The translations under genes were made by a program, and so were the position numbers. DNA of 64,000 bases from Daldinia sp. FL1419 (Eukaryota > Ascomycota > Sordariomycetes > Xylariales > Hypoxylaceae). The stretch lies in NCBI GenBank assembly GCA_025201765.1, contig MU623342.1, positions 372,001 through 436,000 of the forward strand, written 5' to 3'. The notes below the pieces were generated by a model, which searched no databases, was not told where the DNA came from, and worked only from the letters and a program-made list of their open reading frames with translations. Shown one piece after another: positions 50,286 to 60,494 of the stretch. The first letter of the stretch is position 1. Each line of letters opens with the position of its first letter.

Positions 50286-53200
50286 ATTTGAATCTTTATT
50301 TTACCTTAAAATATTTAAGAATATCTAATTATCCAAATTCATTTAAGTCCTATTTAAACCAATATAAAAATTATTATAGAAGAAAGTAATCAAGATATCA
50401 AAATATACTCAAAAAATCAAAGAGCATATCTGAGATTTAAAAGTAAATAAGGATGATATAGGCTCCTTCTTATTAAAGAAAATAAAGGTATCCCATAATA
50501 AACCAAAATTGGATAATAATAATAACAATAATAATTTATTTAATAAAAATATTATTATTAATATTTAATTTATTAATTAAATAAAAATTATAAAACATTT
50601 CAATTCTAATTTAAATAATTTTAATAATTATAATTAAAATATCTTATAAAATATCAAAATTAATTTTTAAAATAATTTTTATATTAATCTTATTAATAGT
50701 CCCAACAATCCAAAACCTTTTATCAATCATAAACCGCCTTAAAAAAACAATATAATATATAATGGACTTGTAACCAAATATCCACCCCCTGTTCTAATTC
50801 AACGATCTACCTGAACAATTAAGAGTTTAAAAAACCAGGAAGCTAAAACATCCACATCCCAATTAATTACAAAAACAATAAAAAAAAAAAATAAAACAAG
50901 CATACTTTTTAATCCCATTAATAATATACCTATTAACATATTTATTAATACATTTATTAATACACATATTAATATACCTATTAATATACCCATTCATTCA
51001 CCCACTAATACATCTAATAAATTAATCCAAAAATCAAATGGTTAGATTAATAAAAGAAAAATTAATTTATTTAATAAATTTAATTTTGTAAATGTTAATA
51101 TTAAATACAGTAAAGAAAGAAATAATATAGATTGAAAACTTCTTAATAAAAATGTAAATCCTATAAAATTTTTTATACATTAAATAAACCTATATTATAT
51201 AAATTATTATTAAATAATAATTTTTATAATATATAAATATAAAATTATATTATCATTATATTTGATTATTATATATTTTTTACTATAAAAAATTTTATAT
51301 AAAATAAAATATTATTTGAATAAATCTTTAATGCTAAGAAAAATTATAATTACATTAATATTTAATATTTATTTATAATAGATTATATACTATATAAAAC
51401 ACATTTATATTAAGTGGAATATTATTATATAATAAAACTTTCACAATTATATTATTATTAAAAATTATTTATATTTTTATTTTATTAATTTATTTATAAC
51501 AAAATTATTTTATTATTAAAATAAAGATATATTATAAAATCTTTATAAAAAAAAAAGGATTTATTTTTTATTATTTAATTTAAAACCAAATCCAATCTTT
51601 TAATACTAAATTTCTAATTTATTTCTATCAATATTAATTATTTATTACAATAAATTTAATATATTTCGTATAATTTGATTAAATTATTCTAATGGAATTA
51701 CATTCTAATATACCTTTAATTTATAATACACATAATCATCATCTAACCTATTACTATTACTTATTTTATTTTTATTATAGATTTAATTTACCATCCAATT
51801 ACATAATATAATAGTTAAATTCATATTAAAACTCATTATAAATAAATAATATTCCTTATTACCCAATTTAATTATACTATTCAACTATTTAATAGTAGTA
51901 TAATTATATATATTAAATATTTTATTTAAAAAAATATTAATTAAAAGATTTTACTAAAATTAAATATTAATTAAAATTATTATATATTTAATAAATATCC
52001 AAAGCAAAACACCTTTACTTTTATTTAACCAAATAACAAAAAGGCCTTAACCTTTATTAATAAAAAAGCACTAAAACATCTAACCATAACCTTTTTTTAC
52101 TAACAATTCCCACTCCTCATCATTTCCACATACGTGCCACATTATCCATTATTTACTTTATTTATTTATATATGTAAAGAAAAAACCAATAAATAAGAAT
52201 TTTATAACTTATTCTTTAAGGTTTGATCATAACCTTAAAAATTTTTTTACAATAAAAACATACTTATTGTGTATATTATTTAATAATATAACCTCGTTAG
52301 CCTTATTAATATCCTCAATTAGCCATCTATTGATTTTTAGGGTTTAAATAATAGATATACCTTCCCAATCCCATAAATCATCAAAAAAAAAGTATAATTT
52401 TTTAAACATTATTACGCCAAATTCCGGTTATTTATTTAAGATTAAAATAATTTTAATTTTAACTATATGAATGGCTTTTTAAGATAAAGGCTCCAATTCT
52501 AAAAATATTAAATAGTAAATAATAATTATATTACGAAAATTAATATAAATATTGTAGATATTTTATAATAAATATTTTAAATATTAAATAATCCATTATT
52601 TAATCTACTTTATAATAAAACATAATATTTATATTAATATTTACTAATTATACTCAATATTAAAATTATTATTATCTATTTTACAATTAAATTAAATACT
52701 ATTACTATATTTACATTTATAATATATAATCACCCTTTACTCAAATAAATATATTAATATTTATAATTTAAAAAATTAAATAATTAAATAAGGTAAATAT
52801 ATTAAATTTACTATAATTCAATATATATTTTAACATTATATTTAAAAATATATCTTTATTTTAACTTTATTAAAATAAATTAAATAACTTAATAAATATT
52901 ATAATAATAATTAAAGACTGGTTATTTATTATTTCAAACCTACTTACACAAGGATAAAATTAAATACCTAATAAACCCATTCCATCTATTAAAACCATAA
53001 CAAAAAACACTTCTAATCATAATAACCACCACAAAATCAATTATTTATTAATTATTAAATTAATATTTTTTAATAATATCATAACAAAAATAATTTAATG
53101 ATTTATAAATGTAATATATGCAAGGCCTACTTTTATGATCTGTAATAAAATTAATCATCATAAAATGGAACAATACTTTCCACCAATTTAATTATCAATT

Positions 53201-54730
53201 CCTAAAAATATAATACCCCAAAATTAATACAACCAACTTATTACAATTTATAATATAATTAAAAAAATTGACCAAAAAAAATATTAATTAAATATAGAAA
53301 TTTAATTAATTATATAAATTATTACAAAAATAAATAATAAATAACTATTTTGGATTTCTTAAATAGGAGGTATATTAAATTACAATTTTATTATTAAATT
53401 AAACCCAAAAAATCTATTAACTATCTATAATATTTAATTTATAATTTATCTCATTACCTTCCCAAGCCATCATACCACTGTAATTTAAAATAACAAAAAT
53501 TAATCCTAATTTTTTATCAATTTATATAATTTAAATCATAATATCAGATTTATAATAATTGATATACAATTACAAAAATGGCTTATGAAAAATAATTTTA
53601 TTTAAAAATTATTTAATAATATTTATATAGAATTATATAAAAATATTACTGTTATTATAAAATAAAATTATTTATAAATTTATAGTTTAATAATTATAAA
53701 CTTTATCCAAACTTTTATAAAAAAAAGATTAAATAATTAGGTTACATTATATAATGGTTCTAATCTAGAAAAATTAATAATAAATTGCTAACTTATATGG
53801 CTTCATCAAAAACTGGGCCATAAACTTAATATTCTTATATGATATTTTGCAATACCTAATATAAATTTCAACCAATATCATCAAATATATTAGGGGATAG
53901 GAATTCCCCCACCATCAGGTAATCCTACTAAACAATTAATATTAAATCCAATAATATTATCTCCTACAGGAAATAATTTAAGGTAAAGTATTCCAAAATG
54001 CCTTAGGGTATTGTAAAATTAATTTATTAACCTTATTAATCTATTATTTAAGTTAAGTAGAAGTTTATTAAGAAATTCATAAGATTGGTTAATTAATTTA
54101 TCTAATTTATTATCTTTATTATAATGCTAAAATAAATTTATATTAAATAAAACCAAAATAGTTAATAAATCAAGAAGTGATAAAGGAATAAAGTAATAAT
54201 ATATAAATATAACAAAATAATATATAAATTAATTAATATTATAATATATTATTTTTTTCATATAATAACTTTATATTTTACATTTATATTAAAATATTAA
54301 TACTAAATAATTTAAATTATATTATATAATTGTTTATTATTTATTTTAATAATAATAAATTAAAAATTAATTAAAAATAAAATATAAAATATAAAAAAAT
54401 CCAATAAAATATATAAAATTTTTATAAAATATAAAGAAAAAAAATAATTTACATAAAATTATATGAAATTTAAACAAATAATTCCATTAGAAATATATAA
54501 TATTATAAAATATAATAATAATAATTATGAAAATTTCAACAATATTATATAATGTAATAGTTTTATATGCTTATAATAGGTTATTTTAAATAAATTTAAA
54601 AAAAAAAAACTTATTTTACTAATATTTAATTTTAATTAATTAAAGGCCCCAAATCCCCAAAACATTTTGTCAAACACAATGGTTTTACTTTTATAATGGT
54701 TATTGAAAATATTCCATTACCACTATGGTA
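50286..54730. other. RIP-mutated interval, right part of the 25.6-kb block
   Basis: AT-rich, mostly C-retaining on the plus strand. From about 53,798 to 54,000 one plus-strand frame begins WLHQKLGHKL and continues through IPPPSGNPTKQLILNPI with few stops, so a protein gene once lay here; I do not recognise it. No LTR was found. The final 47 bp are the right inverted end. Confidence 0.5.
50928..51010 (+). repeat. 12-bp tandem repeat, about 7 units
   Basis: Imperfect head-to-tail units of the type ATTAATATACCT/ATTAATACATTT. The period is 12, so the minus strand shows an apparent Ile/Leu/Gly four-residue repeat that is not a gene. It lies about 640 bp beyond the right LTR of copia element 2. 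Confidence 0.75.
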
Positions 54731-56739
54731 CATATACCTAAGGCTGATAAATTTTAATTTTAAATTGTATCATTTTTCGGTAAATGCAAAGTAAATCTTA
54801 TTATTCATCTCTTATGGAATGCCTCGTTAAATGCAAAATTAAAAGGGTTGTTGTTGGGAAAGAGCTGCCCCATTCAGGTGTCGTGAAACGGGAAAGGACA
54901 ACGCTGGACAGCGGAGAGGATAGGAGAGGATAGGATAGGAGGGGTATAGTGGACGTACCCTCTCAGGTACCTATGCATAGGTACCTGGGTAGGTTAGTAC
55001 ATAATGTCCCTTGGCTTCACCGCAATCTTAAATTCTCCTCATCAAAGACATCACATCTTTTCATCTAGACACCTATTCAGATAGATATCGTAGCTTCATC
55101 TGTGGTTGTTCACTATTTCCATCGTCTTTACTTGCAGCGTATTCACTTGATCTTGACAACTCGCATTTTTATAAAAGGTTCCCCAATCTGCTTTACAGTT
55201 AGTCAACCCGCCGCTGTGGTTCAATTGTCAATTGGCTGAATGCACCAACCATTCACCATCTCTTTCTTATAAGCCTATCTGAATCCTAGAGATTTTCTGT
55301 AGGATTCAGCCAGCGTTCAGTCGCAGCGAGTGTACCCTCTTCTCAGCTTAGCCATCCACTTATTCTTTCGTGTTACCACATCACTCCACGGTGTACACGG
55401 TGTCTGCGGTGCCCACCGAAGTCTTGGCCTAGAAAATCAGCTAACCTTTAGGTACCTCTTACTCGACTTATTAGCCTTGACAATCTGACTGTCTGATCAA
55501 TTGTTGCTCGTGTTGCTCGTGTTGCTGAGTTGCTTGAGACAAAGTGACCAACCTTTTACCTCGGAGAACGGAGAAGGTTGGGACGAGCACGACTCAACTC
55601 AATTTGGTGCCAGATTCAACCCCGGTCTTTTTTTTTTTCCCTCTGGCTGCGGGACAAAATCAAATTGATACTACAAAATACTGCTAGGCTAAAAAGTCAG
55701 AACCAAACGAGTCGAGTAATTGGGTCTAGACTGGTTTCCTGCAGGGGTGGATCTCCCATGATATCATCGCTTCCGTCGCAAGCGACCTAGATATCTGCAG
55801 GTTGTCTTCATATACGGCCCGGTTACCAATAAATCCAAGCTTGTCTGCGTTATTATTTGTCCATTGAATCCAATCACCGCAAGTCGGTCTTTTTTGTAGG
55901 GCAAATTTGGGCAGTACCTGATCGCGCGAGGTCTGCAGCCCGGGGAACGGGGTCGCCCTTGTGCCTTGATGACGATAACTCCTCCGAGTCTCCAGACTAT
56001 CACGTTTAACCCCACTAAAGCCCCGCGAAACTCGCCGTGGCGTTCATATTGTCCCAGTACATTAAAGCCTGGCGCTTCAGCGCCAGAGCTGAAGATGATT
56101 CCTCACCAATCTGCGTTGATACATCGCATAGCGATAGCAGAAGCAATAAGAGAAGCAATAACGCAGACGATAACAACCTAGACGACAAGAAGGCCCGACA
56201 AAAAGGCGATAGGACGGAGACACGACCTTCTGTTACATCCATCCGCATATTCTCACTTTTCGTTCTTATCCTTGTGCTGGTAAGTGGGATCTTTTTTTCC
56301 TATTAGACCCACGGCTTGGTATACCTACCTACCGGGTAGGTATACGTACACATACATATTGTAGGGAAGATACCTACAACTTATGTGGTTCCCACGGCCC
56401 TTATGGCTTCCATTGCTTAACCTAACACACACTACGCTGTACTACCCGGACCTACCTACCCATAACTTTACTCTTATTATACCCATACCTAGCACACGTT
56501 CGGCCCCGCATCGAAACATATTTTTGACGCAATTGGGGTTCTCCTTGCTAATTACCCCTCTGACTTTATAGGTCGCGCAACTTTTCCTCACGAACGCCAA
56601 ATTTCAGTATTCGCGTATCCTTACATCACCTCCTTTTTCTCGTATTATTTCGTCACCTCCTGCCGTTGCAGTCCAAGAACCGGTGTGCGAATCTCCTCAG
56701 CCTTTTCCTACTGCCCCGCCTATATCACCCGCACACACA
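54731..56739. other. intergenic region and 5' region of the glucokinase gene
   Basis: Ordinary composition resumes at the right end of the AT block. A perfect 24-bp palindrome lies at 54,964-54,987. A well-formed intron (GTAAGT at 56,280, TTGCTAATTAC branch, TTTATAG ending 56,571) lies upstream of the glucokinase ATG; it is most simply a 5' UTR intron. A 27-bp inverted repeat with 11-bp arms (56,319-56,345) is inside that intron. Confidence 0.6.
54964..54987. repeat. perfect 24-bp palindrome
   Basis: The sequence is CAGGTACCTATG followed by its exact reverse complement. It belongs to the GGTACC/ACCTAGGT motif family scattered through the non-coding parts of this window. Confidence 0.9.
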
Positions 56740-58427
56740 ATGGCGCTCGCACAAGAGACGAAGCGCATTACCGCGCAATTTGAATACACAGACGAGGATG
56801 TGAACAAAGGCGTCAAAGAGTTCCTCCGGCAAATGGGTACGGATATATATAACCGATCTCTTGAGAATTAAACTAACCCAATCGCAGGTGAGGGATTAGA
56901 ACGGGATGGCACAAGCTTGAGTCAAATACCTACCTACGTCACTGGTGTTCCCAATGGCACTGAAAAGGTATGTCTACTGTCTGCAGCGTCGCTACCCATT
57001 CGCTTACATTGAAAAAGGGGCTATACCTAGCGGTTGACCTCGGAGGCACAAATTTCCGAGTCTGTTCCATCCATCTGAACGGCGATACTACGTTCAACTT
57101 AACGTACAGCAAAGTAGCGATCCCGAAGGAATTAATGGTCGCGGAGCAAGCTAGCGATCTGTTCTCATTTTTAGCTAAACAGATTGAACTGTTTCTGAGG
57201 ACTCACCACGAAGACCACTTCGAAGCTCACGTGCGCCGGCGGCAGACAGTAAGCACTCCAGAGGGCTACCGAGACGAGCAAATCTTTCGACTTGGCTTCA
57301 CTTTTAGTTTCCCAGTCCAGCAGTATGGAATTAACAAGGGAACCCTTATGAGATGGACAAAGGGTTTCGACATTCCCGATGCTGTTGGCAAGGACGTATG
57401 CGCCTTGCTTCAGCAGGAAATTGACAGACTTCGCCTTCCCGTCAAAGTGGCTGCTTTGGTTAACGATACCGTCGGCACTCTTATGGCTCGTTCCTACACT
57501 TCTCCGGGCAAGACATCTACTCTGCTTGGTGCTATCTTTGGAACAGGTACCAACGGTGCCTACGTGGAAAAGATATCCAACATTAAAAAGCCCGTTGGAG
57601 GCGACTACGACAAGACAACAGGCCTGATGGTTATAAACACGGAATGGGGCTCCTTCGATAACCAGATGAACATACTACCGAATACTTCGTACGATATAGA
57701 ATTGGACAAGAAGAGCGTGAATCCGGGTATCCAAATGTTCGAAAAGCGAGTGTCTGGCATGTTCTTAGGCGAGATTGTCCGCCTAGTAATTGTCGATATG
57801 CTCAAGAACCCCGATATTTCGTTATTCCGTGATGAGAACTCGAGCCACAACGATTGGAAATCTACCACAACTATAGGCCCCGAGTCCGGAGTGTTCAAAC
57901 AATGGGGTCTCGACAGCTCGATAATGTCCATTGCTGCGGCTGATAGCACACCAGATTACTCATCTCTTCGGCAAGAACTCGAAAAGCAATTGCAAATATA
58001 CGCCGCGTCGCGCGAAGACGCCCTGGCGTTCAAAGAGGTAGCATATGCAGTCGGACGCCGGGCGGCGCGACTCTCCGCTGTCGCTCTTGGTGCGATTGTT
58101 CTACAGAGTGGCAAGCTGAAGGAGCCAACGGATGAGCCGATCGACATTGGCGTCGATGGTAGTCTAGTTGAGCACTACCCCTTCTTCCGGGACATGATCT
58201 ACGAGGCTCTTGCTGTGATCGACGGCATCGGCCCAGAGGGAGCCAAGAGGATTCGCATCGGAATTGCTAAGGACGGAAGTGGTGTTGGCGCAGCCTTGAT
58301 AGCTCTTGTCGCTGCGAATATGGAGAAGAAGGGTGTGGTTGATTATCTCAACTATATTAAGAACAGCGTCGTTGAAAAGGTCGTAAATGCGATCCCTGAG
58401 GCCGGAGAGTCGACAACGATAGTATGA
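56740..58427 (+). CDS. glucokinase (hexokinase family)
   Basis: ATP-dependent phosphorylation of glucose to glucose 6-phosphate, first step of glycolysis, cytosolic. Three exons, 56,740-56,836, 56,888-56,967 and 57,018-58,427, with 51- and 50-bp introns (GTACGG...CGCAG; GTATGT...AAAAAG), give 528 residues. The N-terminal part reads FEYTDEDVNKGVKEFLRQM, typical of fungal glucokinases rather than hexokinase. Landmarks: phosphate-binding DLGGTNFR (Asp66-Arg73), FTFSFPV, the glucose-binding LRW/RWTKGFDIP region, catalytic Asp209 in LVNDTVGTL, IFGTGTNGAYVEK, and NTEWGSFDN. The C-terminal domain is complete, with IAKDGSGVGAALIAL near the end. An AATAAA lies at 58,479-58,484. The ATG at 56,740 fits family N-termini; an in-frame upstream extension through a further intron is possible (see findings). 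Could be called glkA/glk1 by homology. Confidence 0.93.
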
Positions 58428-59069
58428 AGAACATGACTTCTAATACGAAGATGAACGTCTATAATCATGACCTAATGCAATAAATTTTATGAAAGCTATA
58501 TGCCGTGTTCCGTGCTGTGTTGATCAGTTCTCAGTTTTACGTAGTGCCGAGACCAAGCTTGGCCAAATACAAGAAACAGGCTCCTGTATAACTCCTATTG
58601 GTGTAAGGAGTTTCTGCTAATTTTGTCCGTGTCCGGGTTCGTAACGTGAGGCCTGGTAGCAAACAATTCGCCACATTATTCAACAGTGCTATCAATCTCC
58701 AGAAGACAATATAAGGTGCATAGGTACCCCAGAGGTAGATAGCGTTGGGGCCTAAGCCAAAATTACTTCCCCTTTTCTACTATACGACATTGCTAGCTCT
58801 ATGAATCCGGCCGCGATTCAACCTTACTATATAATACGACTCTAAAACAATAGTTCCATATAAATCAGACCAAAACATAATATGCATAAATTACCGGCTC
58901 CTTTGCCTTGCCTTTTTAATCCTTTCCATGCTTTGCCCATTGTAGTCTCCCCGTATCTGGACGGGAGACGTACACCGCGTATAACCGTTATGCTCGTTAT
59001 TCATTTACTCCCTGGTTGATAGGGAGGTTTCTCCTATTCTTATAGACCTGTAGGTGGTTGGATACTTAT
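58428..59069. other. convergent intergenic region
   Basis: 3' flanks of the glucokinase and the acetyltransferase genes, which face each other. A polyadenylation-like AATAAA is at 58,479. No gene seen. Confidence 0.6.
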
Positions 59070-60257
59070 TTACTTGCCAAACGCGGCGGCAGGATACGCG
59101 CGGTCCTTCTTCTTACGGGGTGCTGTAGAGCTACTACGCGAACTTGCGTTACTCGCTGGGCCGCTGGCTGGAGGTCGCGAGGTTTGCATGTCTGCTGGTA
59201 AGTCGTTCCACTCTGTTTCCGGCCGTGCATTCTGAAATGACATTCCTCCGGCGCTGGGGCTTCGGTTCGGCGAAGGCCCGTTACTCCTCGGTGGCGCGGA
59301 GAGCGTACTTGTCGCCGAAGCGGCTGCTAATGCCGGTGGCGTCGGAGCTTGCCGGCTAAGAAGATTGGCAGCAGCGGCGGTGGTACTAGGTGGTATCGTC
59401 GCCATCACTCCCGTACCGTTTGATGCCGCGGCCCCGTTCAACCCCAGAGCCGAGGTAACGGGGCCAATACTACGCCTTACGATCCAAGCACTATCAGGTC
59501 GCAATTTGAAGTAGTACCCATTTACTTGGCCGTGCTTAGAGAAACCACGCGCCAGGTACCAGCGCAAACCGTCCTCATTATCGGTCCACACGTGCGCATA
59601 AACCTCGTTACAAGCGAAGGGACTCGCAACTGCGGCTCGTATCACGTCGTCTAGTAGCGCCGCGGCAAGGCCCTGCTGTCGATACGGCGAGAGTAAGACT
59701 AGAGATTGGATGTACAGCGCGTTAGGTTGGGAGGCAGGAGTCGTAGGTTGGGATGGGGGCTTCCGCGCAGACGAGGGCGTAAACGGCGAGGGCTCAGGTC
59801 GACAGACTAAACCCCCAACGACTTTAGGGGCGCCATTGGAATCGGCTGGATCAGACCATAGAACCACGCGGCTAAATGCGCCGGAGGAAAGCGGGTCGGC
59901 AAGCCGCGCGTAGAAAGAGTCGGGATAGTTGACAGGTAAGAGGAGAGAAGTTATACGTCGTAGGGCGGGAATATGTTCGGGCAGGATTGGCGAGATGGTC
60001 GCTTGAGGATGGAGGGATGCAGGCCTCGTTGGTGGTGCGGTCGTAGGAACCGGTGATAGTGGTGACCTCTGGCCATTATGTTCAGCTGTTGGAGAAGGAA
60101 CGGCGGCTACCGACGGCGGCGGTGGAGGAGCAGGAGGAGCAGGAGGAGCAGCTTGGGTCCGGGAGACGGCGGGGGGTTGAACATATGATGGAGGTTTAGG
60201 TTGGAAGAAATTTCGAATTGAAGATTGCCCATTGGCGTTGGTTGAAGGGAGAGACAT
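59070..60257 (-). CDS. NAA50-like GNAT N-acetyltransferase with N-terminal PIP-box motif
   Basis: Predicted N-alpha-acetyltransferase related to NAA50 (San), which acetylates protein N-termini and, in animals, is needed for sister chromatid cohesion. Single exon, 395 residues; the ATG at 60,257 is used because the frame further upstream has no ATG. Residues 11-18, QSSIRNFF, fit the PCNA-interacting consensus QxxIxxFF and are followed by QPK. A Pro/Ala/Ser-rich linker runs to about 85. The GNAT domain spans about 86-262: LLPVNYPDSFY resembles the NAA50 peptide-binding segment, LYIQSLVLLSPYRQQGLA holds the acetyl-CoA loop, and Tyr182 and His222 (AHVW) match the two catalytic residues described for human NAA50. 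A Pro-rich insert (about 152-178) lies inside the domain. The C-terminal third is low-complexity Ser/Ala/Thr ending in basic residues. A transposon sits about 240 bp upstream. Confidence 0.85.
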   Translation of the reverse strand: MSLPSTNANGQSSIRNFFQPKPPSYVQPPAVSRTQAAPPAPPAPPPPPSVAAVPSPTAEHNGQRSPLSPVPTTAPPTRPASLHPQATISPILPEHIPALRRITSLLLPVNYPDSFYARLADPLSSGAFSRVVLWSDPADSNGAPKVVGGLVCRPEPSPFTPSSARKPPSQPTTPASQPNALYIQSLVLLSPYRQQGLAAALLDDVIRAAVASPFACNEVYAHVWTDNEDGLRWYLARGFSKHGQVNGYYFKLRPDSAWIVRRSIGPVTSALGLNGAAASNGTGVMATIPPSTTAAAANLLSRQAPTPPALAAASATSTLSAPPRSNGPSPNRSPSAGGMSFQNARPETEWNDLPADMQTSRPPASGPASNASSRSSSTAPRKKKDRAYPAAAFGK

Positions 60258-60494
60258 GATTAATCCTAGTACAATATCCAATACTACCGTTGTCAACTAA
60301 TAAGAAGGAAAATAGTTGCCATGGCACGAGACCGTAAACACGGGGAATTATTTGAATTAGGCGAGGATCCAATTACGAAAAGACGGGATACTAATGGGCC
60401 GGGTTTTTTTAAGGCGAGACCGCGTTAAGTGCCTTATGGGTCCCCCGGGGGGAGGAACCTCGCGTGGTGCATGGTAGGTATTATATATCTAGTA
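60258..60494. promoter_or_regulatory. short upstream region of the acetyltransferase gene, cut by a transposon
   Basis: Only 237 bp separate the start codon from the inverted end of the Tc1/mariner element, so the proximal promoter must lie here or within the element. The stretch is not RIP-mutated. A GGGTCCCCCGGGGGG run (near 60,438) is notable. Confidence 0.5.

Larger units (their letters stand above)
29093..54730. mobile_element. 25.6-kb RIP-mutated block with matching inverted ends
   Basis: Both edges are abrupt. The left edge begins TACCATAGTGGCAGTGG; read inward from 54,730 on the other strand the right edge begins TACCATAGTGGTAATGG. Continuing without gaps, 33 of the first 47 positions agree, including a shared ATAACCAT at the same offset. 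The first 17 bp differ only by two transitions. Flanking octamers AATGTACC (left) and CATATACC (right) match at 6 of 8. Two copia elements (31,594-37,786 and 42,312-50,285) account for about 14.2 kb, leaving about 11.4 kb of other sequence. Whether this is one large TIR transposon with nested insertions or a cluster that happens to share ends is unresolved. Confidence 0.5.

Noticed and set aside
50799..50993. Minus-strand open frame with Ile/Leu/Gly repeats
   Set aside because: An artefact of a 12-bp tandem repeat in AT-rich sequence.
29093..54730. Centromere
   Set aside because: A 26-kb AT block could resemble a small regional centromere, but its content is explained by identifiable transposons and nothing in sequence alone shows centromeric chromatin. 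CENP-A mapping would decide.
29093..54730. Starship giant element
   Set aside because: No tyrosine-recombinase captain gene or cargo genes were recognised at either end.
29093..54730. Mitochondrial DNA insertion
   Set aside because: No mitochondrial genes seen, and the AT bias is explained by RIP of copia elements.
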